From Caryophanales bacterium UBA6259 (lineage in GTDB: Bacteria > Bacillota > Bacilli > Tepidibacillales > Tepidibacillaceae): DNA of 64,000 nucleotides. The notes under the pieces were generated by a model. It ran no database searches. It had not been told where the DNA came from and saw only the letters and a list, made by a program, of their open reading frames with translations. Positions 8,682 to 17,656 of this stretch are shown here, piece after piece. The translations under genes were made by a program, and so were the position numbers. The stretch is taken from NCBI GenBank assembly GCA_002441135.1, contig DJVJ01000014.1, forward strand, positions 1 to 64,000, read 5' to 3'. The stretch's first letter is position 1; every line of letters starts with the position of its first letter.

Positions 8682-9181
8682 ATAAAATCGTAATCATTGG
8701 CTCTGGTGGGGCAGGAAAGTCTACATTAGCAAGAAAATTAGGTGAAAAATTGAATATCCAAGTATATCATCTTGACGCACTATTCTGGAAACCAAATTGG
8801 GTAAGTGTTCCAAGGGAAGAACAAATAAAAGTTCAAAATGAGTTAGTAAAAAAAGAAAAATGGATTATAGATGGGAATTATAATGCAACAATGGAAATAA
8901 GACTTAGTGCGGCTGATACCATAATATTTCTGGATATTCCTAGAAATATATGTCTTTTTCGTGCAGTTAAAAGAACATTTCAATATCGAGATAGAAAAAG
9001 ACCAGATATGGGAGAAGGCTGCAATGAAAAATTCTCCTTTGAATTTTATAAATGGATATGGGAATACCCAATCAAAAGAAGACCAAAAGTTTTAGAGAAA
9101 CTTAACGAGCTTTCAAAAGATAAAAAAATTATCATCTTAAGGTCAAATAAAGAAATTGAACGGTTTTTAGAAAAATTGTAA
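8678..9181 (+). CDS. P-loop NTPase, FlaR/topology-modulation-type small kinase
   Basis: A 167-residue P-loop protein with Walker A GSGGAGKS (8-15), an aspartate-containing HLDALFW segment, and an arginine-rich lid region (RTFQYRDRKRPDMGEG). It resembles adenylate kinase-like proteins annotated as DNA topology modulation protein FlaR in Bacillus; their real substrate is unsettled. It is coupled by a 4-base overlap to the small membrane protein upstream. Confidence 0.75.
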   Translation: MNKIVIIGSGGAGKSTLARKLGEKLNIQVYHLDALFWKPNWVSVPREEQIKVQNELVKKEKWIIDGNYNATMEIRLSAADTIIFLDIPRNICLFRAVKRTFQYRDRKRPDMGEGCNEKFSFEFYKWIWEYPIKRRPKVLEKLNELSKDKKIIILRSNKEIERFLEKL

Positions 9182-9238
9182 GTAGCAGAGCAGGCAATCG
9201 GTCATTTTGTGAGCAATGCATATTAATATCTTAAAGAG

Positions 9239-9271
9239 AGCATTTTTTCAAGAAGGAGAAATGCTTTTTTT
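9239..9271 (+). terminator. Rho-independent terminator
   Basis: AGCATTT (9239-9245) pairs with AAATGCT (9259-9265), followed by seven T. It ends the 8367-9181 unit. Confidence 0.7.
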
Positions 9272-9328
9272 GTTGAAGTAAAAATTAATATAGTTAATTT
9301 AAATTAATGGATTCTATCGGAGGGTAAA

Positions 9329-9955
9329 ATGACTACAATATATTTAACTAGACACGGACAAACAGAATGGAATGTTGAAGGTAGAATGCAAGGAAGTTTG
9401 GATTCACCCTTAACAGCAGTTGGAAAAGAACATGCGAGACTACTTGGAGAGAGATTAGCCGATATTAAAATCGATTATTTTTATAGTAGCCCGAGTGAAA
9501 GAGCATATCATACCGCCCAACTTATTAGAGGAAATCGAGATTTGGAAATTCTAACAGATGAAAGACTTAAAGAGATTAATATGGGGGACTGGGAAGGAAA
9601 ATTAGCCGACGAGATTGAAAAAGAAGATCCAGAGCTTTTCCATTCCTTTTGGTATAATCCACAATTATATATTTCCAAAACAGGGGAATCATTTCGTGAA
9701 GTTAAAGCAAGAGTAATCCCATTTCTTGAGGAAATTATCACTAAACATCCAAATGATCATCTGATGATTGTTACCCATACCGTTGTTTTAAAAACGCTAA
9801 TGGCCTATTTTGATGAAAGACCGATAGACAAGCTATGGGATCCTCCATTTATGCATCCAACAAGTTTAAGTAAGGTAATAGTGGAGAATGGAAAGGATTA
9901 TCATATTTTACTACATGCAGACACTTCTCATTTTAAAGAGAAGGAACAGTTATAG
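9329..9955 (+). CDS. Histidine phosphatase family protein (GpmB/PhoE-like)
   Basis: A 208-residue member of the phosphoglycerate mutase-like phosphatase superfamily. The catalytic RHG is at 8-10 (LTRHGQTEWN), with the second Arg in SSPSERAYHTA (about 58), the acid Glu82 and the second His150 in VTHT. Size and motifs match broad-specificity phosphatases of the PhoE/GpmB type. Start ATG 9329 follows GGAGGG. The next gene begins 11 bases downstream, so the two are likely cotranscribed; the substrate is unknown. Confidence 0.85.
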   Translation: MTTIYLTRHGQTEWNVEGRMQGSLDSPLTAVGKEHARLLGERLADIKIDYFYSSPSERAYHTAQLIRGNRDLEILTDERLKEINMGDWEGKLADEIEKEDPELFHSFWYNPQLYISKTGESFREVKARVIPFLEEIITKHPNDHLMIVTHTVVLKTLMAYFDERPIDKLWDPPFMHPTSLSKVIVENGKDYHILLHADTSHFKEKEQL

Positions 9956-9966
9956 GAGGAAAGTAG

Positions 9967-10728
9967 ATGACTAAACAAATTAATAGGAAACTAATTCTTG
10001 AAAAATTAATCGATGCCTTAAAACCACTAGATTATGTGTATGCGCTTTGGGAGGGAGGAGCTGCTGCATTTAATCGGGTAGATGATTGGTCAGATATCGA
10101 TCTTCAGGTGAATGTAGAGGATGATAAGGTAGAAGTGGTATTTGAACTTGTAGAAGAGGTATTACAACAGTTATCTCCAATTCAACGCAAACTAGAAATG
10201 CCACAACCAGCATGGCATGGCCATTATCAAACCTTTTACAAGCTAGAAGATACTAGTGAATTTCTAGTGATAGATTTTGTGGTAATGAAGCACAGCAATC
10301 CTAATAAGTTTTTAGAAAAAGAAATTCACGGAAATGCGATCTTTCATTTTCAAAAGATAGATATGACACCTTTTATGAAGCTAGACCATGAGCAATTTAA
10401 GCAAAAGCTAGACCAAAGATTAATAGAATTAAATCAGCGTTTTCAAATGTTTCAGTTTTTAGTTCCAAAGGAGTTTTATAGGAATAATTATATCGAGGCC
10501 CTAGAATTCTATTACCGTATGTCCCTTGATCCATTAGTTGAATTATTACGGATTAAATACAAACCATATCATTATAACTTCCGAACAAGGTATGTCTATT
10601 ACGATCTGCCTGAAGAGATTGTTGAAAAATTAGAGGATCTATATTTTATACCGAATAAAAAGGAAATATTAGACAAACACCAAGAAGTAATTGACTGGTT
10701 TAACCAATTAATGCAAGAAGATTTCTAA
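9967..10728 (+). CDS. Nucleotidyltransferase-fold protein
   Basis: A 253-residue protein with the minimal nucleotidyltransferase signature: EGGAAAFNR (29-37) followed by SDIDLQV with Asp43 and Asp45, and a third acidic residue in LVIDFVV. This is the arrangement of aminoglycoside-modifying and related Pol-beta-like transferases. The C-terminal half is helical and aromatic-rich and may bind the acceptor. GAGG sits just before the ATG. The substrate cannot be inferred. It is followed after 18 bases by a short-chain dehydrogenase. Confidence 0.7.
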   Translation: MTKQINRKLILEKLIDALKPLDYVYALWEGGAAAFNRVDDWSDIDLQVNVEDDKVEVVFELVEEVLQQLSPIQRKLEMPQPAWHGHYQTFYKLEDTSEFLVIDFVVMKHSNPNKFLEKEIHGNAIFHFQKIDMTPFMKLDHEQFKQKLDQRLIELNQRFQMFQFLVPKEFYRNNYIEALEFYYRMSLDPLVELLRIKYKPYHYNFRTRYVYYDLPEEIVEKLEDLYFIPNKKEILDKHQEVIDWFNQLMQEDF

Positions 10729-10746
10729 GGAAAGAGTGGATAACCC

Positions 10747-11511
10747 GTGAAATATTTCATTATTACTGGGACATCAAAGGGACTAGGAGAAGCAATTGCA
10801 GAACAGCTTATCCATCCAAATCATCATCTTTTTTGTATTTCTAGAACAATAAACACGAAGCTTATAACAAAGGCGAAAACTATGGATGGCAAACTAAATT
10901 ACTTTGAATTTGATCTTAACAATGTTCAGCAGATTGGTGAGCTAATGAAGGAGATTTTTCATCAGATTGATTTAAATGAAGCTGAAGCGATTTATTTAAT
11001 TAACAATGCAGGAATAGTCACTCCAATTAAGCCAATTGATAAGGCGGATCATGAAGAAGTTATTGCAAATATTCAAGTAAACTTAATTGCACCAATGCTT
11101 CTTACCTCCTCCTTTATACAGTTAACCGAGTCCTTTTCACAGGAAAAGAGAATCTATAATATTTCGTCAGGTGCAGGTAAAAAGCCTTATTATGGCTGGT
11201 CCGCATATAGCAGTGCAAAAGCAGGCATCGATATGTTTACACAATGTGTAGGAATCGAGCAAGAGGAGCGTCACTCCACTGTTAAAATTATTTCTGTAGC
11301 ACCAGGAGTGGTAGAAACCAATATGCAGGAAGCCATTCGATCAACAGATATTGAAGATTTTATTTACAAGGAACGATTTGTTCAAATGAAAGAGCAGGGG
11401 ACTCTTCAAACCCCAGAAGCAGCAGCTAAAAAGTTGGTTCATATTTTCTTACATGAAGAACTGCAAAATGGACAGGTAATAGATATTAGGGATTTTTCAT
11501 TTGAAAATTAA
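10747..11511 (+). CDS. Short-chain dehydrogenase/reductase, YueD (benzil reductase)-like
   Basis: A 254-residue SDR with the NADP-binding TGTSKGLG (7-14), NNAG (86-89), catalytic Ser140 or Ser141 and YxxxK at Tyr154/Lys158. The closest characterised type is the Bacillus benzil reductase YueD (sepiapterin-reductase-like), which reduces diketones, but the physiological substrate is unknown. Start GTG 10747 is the only sensible in-frame start. It sits in a run of co-directional single-domain enzymes. Confidence 0.82.
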   Translation: MKYFIITGTSKGLGEAIAEQLIHPNHHLFCISRTINTKLITKAKTMDGKLNYFEFDLNNVQQIGELMKEIFHQIDLNEAEAIYLINNAGIVTPIKPIDKADHEEVIANIQVNLIAPMLLTSSFIQLTESFSQEKRIYNISSGAGKKPYYGWSAYSSAKAGIDMFTQCVGIEQEERHSTVKIISVAPGVVETNMQEAIRSTDIEDFIYKERFVQMKEQGTLQTPEAAAKKLVHIFLHEELQNGQVIDIRDFSFEN

Positions 11512-11541
11512 TTGTTTACAAATGTTGAGGTGGATTCATGA

Positions 11542-12096
11542 ATGAATCAAAATCATAATCAAAACAACAAGGTTAGAAAAGTAGAGGTTATTCCTTACCA
11601 AGAGGACTGGAAAGAAAAGTTTGAAAATGAAGCTGAGCTTATTAAGATGATTTTAAAAAGTGAGATTATTGATATTTATCATATTGGTAGTACATCAATT
11701 CCAAATATGAGTGCCAAACCAATTATTGATATCATGGTTAGTGTTCATTCGATTGATGATATCGATCAATTTAATCAACAATTTCGAGAAAGTGGATATA
11801 TTCCAATGGGTGAGCATGGGATTCCTTTACGTCGGTTTTTCTATAAAGAGGAAAACGGGATACGAGTTGCTCATATTCATATTTTTGATCAAAAAAGTGC
11901 AGATATTGAAAGACACCTTAACTTTAGAGACTATATGATAACCCATCCTATTGAAGCACTACAATATAGTCAATTAAAAGAAACGCTTGCAAAAAAGTAC
12001 CCAACAGATATGGAGAGTTATATCCAAGGAAAACATGATTTTATTCAAGAGATGGATAGAAAAGCAGCAGAGTGGAAAAAGGCAGTAGAGCGGTAG
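11542..12096 (+). CDS. GrpB family protein (UPF0157)
   Basis: A 184-residue GrpB-family protein, a nucleotidyltransferase-fold family without an assigned reaction in most bacteria. Family features are the HIGSTSIP segment (about 52-59), KPIIDIMV, and the FRDYMITHP stretch followed by KYPTDMESY. ATG 11542 is used because the ATG four bases upstream meets a stop after six codons. The terminator overlaps the last codons. Confidence 0.82.
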   Translation: MNQNHNQNNKVRKVEVIPYQEDWKEKFENEAELIKMILKSEIIDIYHIGSTSIPNMSAKPIIDIMVSVHSIDDIDQFNQQFRESGYIPMGEHGIPLRRFFYKEENGIRVAHIHIFDQKSADIERHLNFRDYMITHPIEALQYSQLKETLAKKYPTDMESYIQGKHDFIQEMDRKAAEWKKAVER

Positions 12097-12115
12097 TTGT
12101 TCTACTGCCTTTATA
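12079..12115 (+). terminator. Terminator overlapping the grpB-like 3' end
   Basis: AAGGCAGTAGA (12079-12089) and TCTACTGCCTT (12101-12111) form an 11-bp stem whose 5' arm lies inside the last codons of the preceding gene. Confidence 0.75.
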
Positions 12116-12244
12116 TTATTACCGCATTACTTTAGTAATAGATTATGGAATATTTATGAAAATTTAGCGGTAAGTCTATTAATTAAGCTTAAATTGTATT
12201 TATAATAGTATTGTTTTTGAATCGGTAAAAAGGGGAGAAAGATA

Positions 12245-13141
12245 TTGTCATTGAAATTAGAACAGGTAACCAAACGCTTCGGAGAGACGTTAGCCGTTAA
12301 TCATTTAAATTTAGAGATTCAAGAAAAACAAATTTTTGGCCTATTAGGGGCTAATGGTGCTGGAAAAACGACAACCATCCGAATGATTCTAGGTTTACTC
12401 AGTCCAACCTCAGGTAACATTAGCTGGAATGGGCAAAAAATAACGGATCAGGATAGTCGATTAATTGGATATCTACCTGAGGAACGAGGCTTATATACGA
12501 AGCTTTCTGTAAAAGAGCAAATGATTTATTTGGGTCGATTAAGAGGAATGAAAAAAGAAGAGGTTTTAGAGCAATTAGATTATTGGTTAGAACGCTTTTT
12601 TATCACGGATTATAAAGGGAAAAATGTAGAGGACCTTTCCAAGGGCAATCAGCAAAAAATTCAATTCATTGCTGCTGTTCTTCATCAACCAAAAATACTA
12701 TTTCTTGATGAACCCTTTAGTGGGTTGGATCCAGTCAATGCAGAGTTGTTAAAGGCTGCAGTAAATGATCTTGCTAAACAAGGAACGACAATTGTTTTTT
12801 CTAGCCATCGGATGGAGCATGTGGAGGAATTATGTGAGAATATCTGCATTCTTCAAAAAGGTGCTCCTGTTGTCCTTGGTAATCTTAGTGAAATTAAACG
12901 TTCCTTTGGAAAGAAAAATCTTGTAATTAACATTGATCAGGAGCTTGAATTGGGCAGTATTTCAGGCGTGCTAAAGGTGAAGAAGACAGCACAAGGATAT
13001 GTGCTACAAGTGAAAGATGAAGCTGTTTCTCAACATATCTTACAGAATATCGTAAGTAAAGGTTTTATTTCTAGATTTAGTTTAGAAGAACCATCCTTAA
13101 ATGATATTTTCATAGAGAAAGTTGGTGCTGCATATGAATAA
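12245..13141 (+). CDS. yhaQ: ABC transporter ATP-binding protein (YhaQ/NatA-like)
   Basis: A 298-residue ABC ATPase with Walker A GANGAGKTT (35-43), signature LSKGNQQK near 130, Walker B LFLDEPFSGLD and the H-loop SSHRMEH. The C-terminal extension after about 215 is typical of NatA/YhaQ-type exporters. TTG 12245 follows GGGGAGA. It overlaps the permease gene by 8 bases, so the two proteins form one exporter. YhaQP/NatAB are linked to sodium or toxic-compound export; the substrate here is not known. Confidence 0.85.
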   Translation: MSLKLEQVTKRFGETLAVNHLNLEIQEKQIFGLLGANGAGKTTTIRMILGLLSPTSGNISWNGQKITDQDSRLIGYLPEERGLYTKLSVKEQMIYLGRLRGMKKEEVLEQLDYWLERFFITDYKGKNVEDLSKGNQQKIQFIAAVLHQPKILFLDEPFSGLDPVNAELLKAAVNDLAKQGTTIVFSSHRMEHVEELCENICILQKGAPVVLGNLSEIKRSFGKKNLVINIDQELELGSISGVLKVKKTAQGYVLQVKDEAVSQHILQNIVSKGFISRFSLEEPSLNDIFIEKVGAAYE

Positions 13142-14375
13142 GTTTTTTATCGTTTTAAGCCATACTTTTTTAACCAATGTACGTACAAAAAGCTTTAAAT
13201 TAACCACGATTCTTACGGCAATCTTTATCCTTGTGGCATTTAATCTACCAACGATTTTAAGTAATTTTGATAGTGACGATACTACTCGAATTGGCTTTAT
13301 CGATCAAACAAAGGCGGTCTATCCATTATATCAAGAGCAAATGAGTATGGCCGATCAAAATATGGAAATAATTGAATTGAAAGACGAAGAAGAAGCAAAG
13401 CAAGAACTAACACAGGGAAAGATAAAAGGATATCTGATCATTAATGAAGTTCAGGAAGGAAAAATAAACGCAACTTATAAATCGTTTACAATCAGTGAAT
13501 CAGGACTAATTAATAAATTAGAAGCAGGATTAAACCAGGTACAATTTCGGTTGCTTGCGCTTAATATAGGATTATCTGCAGAACAAGCGACTAAGCTCTT
13601 TCAATCCGTTACTTTAGATCGTATACCACTAGATGAACAAGCAAAAAGCGAAGAAGAGATGATTCAATCTACAGCATTAGTTTATTTATTATTGTTTGCC
13701 ATGTATTTTTCTGTATTGATGTATGGAAATATGGTGGCAACAGAAGTAGCTAAAGAAAAAAGCACTCGAATTATGGAAATTCTCATTTCTAGTGTAAATC
13801 CCGTAACACAAATGTTTGGGAAAATTATTGGGATCGCATTACTAGGACTGTTCCAAGCGGGAATATTTGTTATTATTGGCTACATCTCTATGCAATTTGG
13901 GGAAAAGAGTGTGGAATTGGGTGGGATGATGTTAGATTTCTCGAATATCCCTGCTGGTACGATTGTTTATGCGATTGTTTTCTTTCTTTTAGGCTATCTA
14001 TTATTTGCAACGCTTTCTGCAATGCTAGGTTCCTTAGTCAATAAAATAGAAGAATTAAACCAAATGGTAACACCATTAAATTTCATTATCATTATTGCGT
14101 TTATGTTAGCGATGTTCGGTTTAGGTAATCCAAAATCCATAATTATAATTATTGCTTCCTATATTCCAGTCTTTACACCAATGATTATGTTTTTAAGAGT
14201 TGGTTTAGACTATCCCGCAATGTGGGAGATTGTTCTTTCCATTGCCATTTTAATTATAACCATCATTGGGTTAGCATTTTTAGCAGCAAAGGTTTATCGG
14301 GGAGGAGTTCTCATGTATGGCAAAGGGGCATCTTTAAAGGATATTAAAAAAGCGTTAACCTTTCACAAAAATTAA
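13134..14375 (+). CDS. yhaP: ABC-2 type transporter permease (YhaP/NatB-like)
   Basis: A 413-residue ABC-2 permease: one helix near 20-40, a large extracytoplasmic domain (about 45-175), then five to six helices including VYLLLFAMYFSVLMYGNMVA, which precedes the conserved EVAKEKSTRIMEIL segment. ATG 13134 overlaps the stop of the ATPase gene; an upstream TTG at 13122 is less likely. It pairs with the preceding ATPase as an exporter of unknown substrate. Confidence 0.85.
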   Translation: MNKFFIVLSHTFLTNVRTKSFKLTTILTAIFILVAFNLPTILSNFDSDDTTRIGFIDQTKAVYPLYQEQMSMADQNMEIIELKDEEEAKQELTQGKIKGYLIINEVQEGKINATYKSFTISESGLINKLEAGLNQVQFRLLALNIGLSAEQATKLFQSVTLDRIPLDEQAKSEEEMIQSTALVYLLLFAMYFSVLMYGNMVATEVAKEKSTRIMEILISSVNPVTQMFGKIIGIALLGLFQAGIFVIIGYISMQFGEKSVELGGMMLDFSNIPAGTIVYAIVFFLLGYLLFATLSAMLGSLVNKIEELNQMVTPLNFIIIIAFMLAMFGLGNPKSIIIIIASYIPVFTPMIMFLRVGLDYPAMWEIVLSIAILIITIIGLAFLAAKVYRGGVLMYGKGASLKDIKKALTFHKN

Positions 14376-14409
14376 CACTATTTGCTAAGAGAAGAAAGGA
14401 ATCACCAGA

Positions 14410-15324
14410 ATGATTGAAGTAAGTTTAATAGGAACAGGAGGAACAGTGCCACTTCCTCATCGTTGGCTCACTTCCTTACTCGTTAAATATAAACGAAAAA
14501 GCGTCTTAATTGATTGTGGAGAAGGAACTCAAATTAGCTTAAAGCGATTAGGCTGGAAACCCAAATCTGTAGATATGCTTTTACTTACTCATTATCACGG
14601 TGACCATGTTGCTGGGTTACCTGGGATTCTTTTTTCGATTGCCAATGCACAAAGGGAAGAGCCTTTGATAATAATGGGCCCACCAGGCTTAAAGGAAATT
14701 ATTGAAGGGCTAACCGTTATTGTGCCTCATCTTCCTTATGAATTAAAGTTGATCAAACTTTCTGATCAGGAAACAACTACCATTGATCTCGCGGATTTTC
14801 GAATTAAAGCTCTTCCTGTAGATCACGCAGTTTCTTGTTTAGCGTATTCGATTGAAATCAAAAGAGGAAGAAAGTTTAGTCCCGAAAAAGCCATAGAAAA
14901 TCAGGTTCCAAAAACAATCTGGGGACTATTGCAAAAAGGGGAAGAAATTACATTAGAAGAGAAACAGTATACTCCTGAAATGGTGCTTGGGGAAGAACGA
15001 AAGGGAATAAAAATCGCCTACTGTACAGATACACGTCCAATACCAGAAATTATTGATTTTATAAAAAATGCAGATCTATTTATTGGAGAAGGAATGTATG
15101 GGTCAGAAGATGATCTTCAAAAAGCTATTGACCATAAGCATATGTTATTTTCAGAAGCTGCACAGCTTGCTAAGGATGGAGCAGTTGATGAGCTTTGGTT
15201 AACTCATTTTAGCCCTTCTTTACAAGAGCCTGAAATCTACATGGAGGAAACACAAAAAATCTTTGAAAATACAAAGCTAGGGGAAGACCATCTGAGAAAA
15301 AATATCAAATTTAAAAGAGATTAA
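14410..15324 (+). CDS. rnz: Ribonuclease Z
   Basis: A 304-residue metallo-beta-lactamase-fold endoribonuclease that matures tRNA 3' ends. The zinc-binding HYHGDH is at 61-66, the Asp/His pair appears in PVDHAVSC, and the last ligand lies in LTHFSPS. IDCGEGTQ (34-41) and the flexible-arm region match RNase Z/ElaC. Start ATG follows GAAAGGAATC at 14397-14406. Length is normal. Confidence 0.93.
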   Translation: MIEVSLIGTGGTVPLPHRWLTSLLVKYKRKSVLIDCGEGTQISLKRLGWKPKSVDMLLLTHYHGDHVAGLPGILFSIANAQREEPLIIMGPPGLKEIIEGLTVIVPHLPYELKLIKLSDQETTTIDLADFRIKALPVDHAVSCLAYSIEIKRGRKFSPEKAIENQVPKTIWGLLQKGEEITLEEKQYTPEMVLGEERKGIKIAYCTDTRPIPEIIDFIKNADLFIGEGMYGSEDDLQKAIDHKHMLFSEAAQLAKDGAVDELWLTHFSPSLQEPEIYMEETQKIFENTKLGEDHLRKNIKFKRD

Positions 15325-15329
15325 AAAAT

Positions 15330-15349
15330 AATCCCCTCTAAAGGGGATT
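15330..15349. terminator. Bidirectional terminator between convergent genes
   Basis: AATCCCC (15330-15336) and GGGGATT (15343-15349), with A-rich and T-rich flanks on either side, serve rnz on the plus strand and the LysM-GH18 gene on the minus strand. Confidence 0.75.
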
Positions 15350-16634
15350 ATCCTCTTTTTACAATATTAAAGTTATCCTGAAGTAGTAGCCAATTTTGTG
15401 GGAAGGCTAAGCCTAGCTTCCAATAGCTAATCCCTCGCAGCCCTTTTTGCTTGATAAGGTCAAATTTGGCTTGAATGCTTCTGGCATCCTCAAACCAAAC
15501 CTCGTGAAGCTTACCTGCATCATCTCGATAATTAAAGTATGGCGCTTGTGCCTTATAATCATATTTAATTTCTACACCTTCTCTTCTAGCTAAAGCAATG
15601 GCTTGCTGAGGACTTAAAGCTTTCGCTGCCTGCCCTCCATATTGGAATGGTTCAGTCCAATCATAGCCATAAAGATTCTGGCCAAGCATTATTTTATTTG
15701 CTGGCATTTCGGTTAAGGCATAGTTGACTACTTGAGTTACAGGGCCAATTGGACTTACTGCTTGTGGAGTACTATAGGTGTAACCCCATTCGTATGTCAT
15801 TAAGACTACAAAATCAGTTAATGCGCCATGGGTTGCATAATCATGAGCTGTATACCAAGCACCAACCTGTTCAGCACTAGTTTTTGGAGCTAATGCTGTA
15901 GATAAAAGAAATCCTTCTGCTTTTAAACGAGTTCTCGCACGGCGTAAAAATTGGTTATAGGCTTCTCGATCCTCTGGTGCAATAAACTCAAAATCAAAAT
16001 GAATATCCTTAAAACCTAATCTATTAGCAGTACTGACGATATTATTTAAAAAAGTATTGCTAACCTGTTCATTCGTAAATAAAATATGGGCTAATTCTTT
16101 ACTGAACTGTCCTTCCTCTTGGTTCGTAACGACTAGCATGTTGATAATCCGATTATTCGTAGCAATCGTAGGTAGGTCATCTAATGGTGGTGGTGTTAAT
16201 GAACCATCGCGATTTGCCCTAAAACTAAATGGTGCTAAATAGGTGAGATATGAAGCTAAGTCTCGAACAGTTTGCTTCTGGGCTTCGGTCACTGTTCCAA
16301 ATGGTTCGATATAAGCATTTACTTCAATAGAACGTTTTGGGCTAGGCGGTATATATAATCTAAATCCAACCTGCAGTACTGCATTCGTTGAAATAGCATT
16401 AATTCTCGCTAGCTCTCTAAAGTCGATTCCATACCTTCTACTTATGGACCATAATGATTCACCGGGTTGAACCCAGTGGAATTGTCCATAGATTGGAACA
16501 ACGAGAGCTTGCCCAACGACCAGCTGATTTGGTGCATCAAGCTGGTTAGCTTCTATCAATGCTTGAACAGTAGTACCATATGCTTGAGAGATACCATACA
16601 ATGTTTGTCCTCTTCGTACCACATGAATTTGCAA
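15348..16634 (-). CDS. yaaH: LysM-GH18 spore cortex-lytic-type enzyme (YaaH/SleL-like)
   Basis: A 428-residue protein with two LysM peptidoglycan-binding domains (about 2-47 and 52-95) and a GH18 barrel (about 103-420). The catalytic motif is HFDFE with Asp214 and Glu216. This is the YaaH/YdhD/SleL layout: N-acetylglucosaminidases that act on spore cortex during germination. There is no signal peptide, as in those proteins, which are deposited in the spore coat. TTG 16634 has GGGAGG eight bases upstream. It fits the sporulation and germination genes elsewhere in the window. Confidence 0.87.
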   Translation of the reverse strand: MQIHVVRRGQTLYGISQAYGTTVQALIEANQLDAPNQLVVGQALVVPIYGQFHWVQPGESLWSISRRYGIDFRELARINAISTNAVLQVGFRLYIPPSPKRSIEVNAYIEPFGTVTEAQKQTVRDLASYLTYLAPFSFRANRDGSLTPPPLDDLPTIATNNRIINMLVVTNQEEGQFSKELAHILFTNEQVSNTFLNNIVSTANRLGFKDIHFDFEFIAPEDREAYNQFLRRARTRLKAEGFLLSTALAPKTSAEQVGAWYTAHDYATHGALTDFVVLMTYEWGYTYSTPQAVSPIGPVTQVVNYALTEMPANKIMLGQNLYGYDWTEPFQYGGQAAKALSPQQAIALARREGVEIKYDYKAQAPYFNYRDDAGKLHEVWFEDARSIQAKFDLIKQKGLRGISYWKLGLAFPQNWLLLQDNFNIVKRG

Positions 16635-16701
16635 GTGTATTTCCTCCCTCTAAAATGATCTTTACATCCTATTCCAAAATAGGCAAATAGGTGAAGGTAA
16701 T

Positions 16702-17529
16702 TTACACTAGTGTTCTTAAATAGGTTATTTCTTCTTGATGAGTGTATGTTTGAGATTGTGGGGTTTCTAAGATAATTGGTATTTTCTCTAAAAAAGGTAA
16801 TTCTAAAAACCGTTTTATATTTTTTTCTCCAATATATCCTTTTCCTATATTGGCATGTCGATCACGATAGGAAGCATTGGGATATACCGAATCATTTAAA
16901 TGAATCGCTTTGATGTGTTTAAAATATTGTAGTTTTTCTCCGTTTTCTAAAAATGCTTGATGATTATCTCCATTCCATAAATCACTCGCAAAGGCATGGC
17001 AGGTATCAAAACAATAACCAATCTTTTCTGGATATTTTGTTAGATTTCGAATTTGAACCAGTTCTTCTATTGTCATCCCCATTTTTGTTCCTTGACCAGC
17101 TTGATTTTCAATCAGTAAAAGCGAATTTCCGTTCCAATCCTCTAACACTTCATTTAGCAAATACACGATATTTTGATACCCTTTTAAGAGATCTGTTCCT
17201 TTATAATTCCCAAAGTGAACCACTAAACCAATGGAACCACAAGCCTCTGTAATCTCTAAGTCATTTTTAATAGAAAGGATGGTCTGTTCTATTATTGTTT
17301 GGTCATCAATGGCAAGATTTGTAGGATAAGGAGCATGACTAATTGATAATAAGTTGTGTTCTTTGGAAAATTTGGCACAGTTATCTGTATCCTTTTTATC
17401 AAAGGATTTAACGGATAAGCTTCTAGGATTTTTGGGGAAGTATTGAAAAGCTTTGGCTCCAATGGCCAATGCAGTTTTCGCAGCGTTTAAATAGCCTTTG
17501 CTAATGCTAACATGACTACCAAAATACAT
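16702..17529 (-). CDS. nfo: Endonuclease IV (deoxyribonuclease IV)
   Basis: A 275-residue AP endonuclease of the EndoIV family, which cuts 5' to abasic sites in base excision repair. Metal-ligand positions are visible in ISHAPYPTN, VVHFGNYKG, LLIENQAG, CFDTCHAFASD, KAIHLNDS, DRHANIGKG and IILETP. ATG 17529 is chosen because GAGG lies eight bases upstream; the in-frame GTG at 17538 would overlap it. It is transcribed divergently from the SPFH gene. Confidence 0.93.
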   Translation of the reverse strand: MYFGSHVSISKGYLNAAKTALAIGAKAFQYFPKNPRSLSVKSFDKKDTDNCAKFSKEHNLLSISHAPYPTNLAIDDQTIIEQTILSIKNDLEITEACGSIGLVVHFGNYKGTDLLKGYQNIVYLLNEVLEDWNGNSLLLIENQAGQGTKMGMTIEELVQIRNLTKYPEKIGYCFDTCHAFASDLWNGDNHQAFLENGEKLQYFKHIKAIHLNDSVYPNASYRDRHANIGKGYIGEKNIKRFLELPFLEKIPIILETPQSQTYTHQEEITYLRTLV

Positions 17530-17656
17530 TCTTTTCACCTCATTTATAGCTTTGATATGTTTTAATTATTTATACATTTACAAATAAATCCAAAAGTGAT
17601 ATCATAATGATATAGGAAAGATAGCATCTAATTCATATGAAATCGGAGGAGATAAA

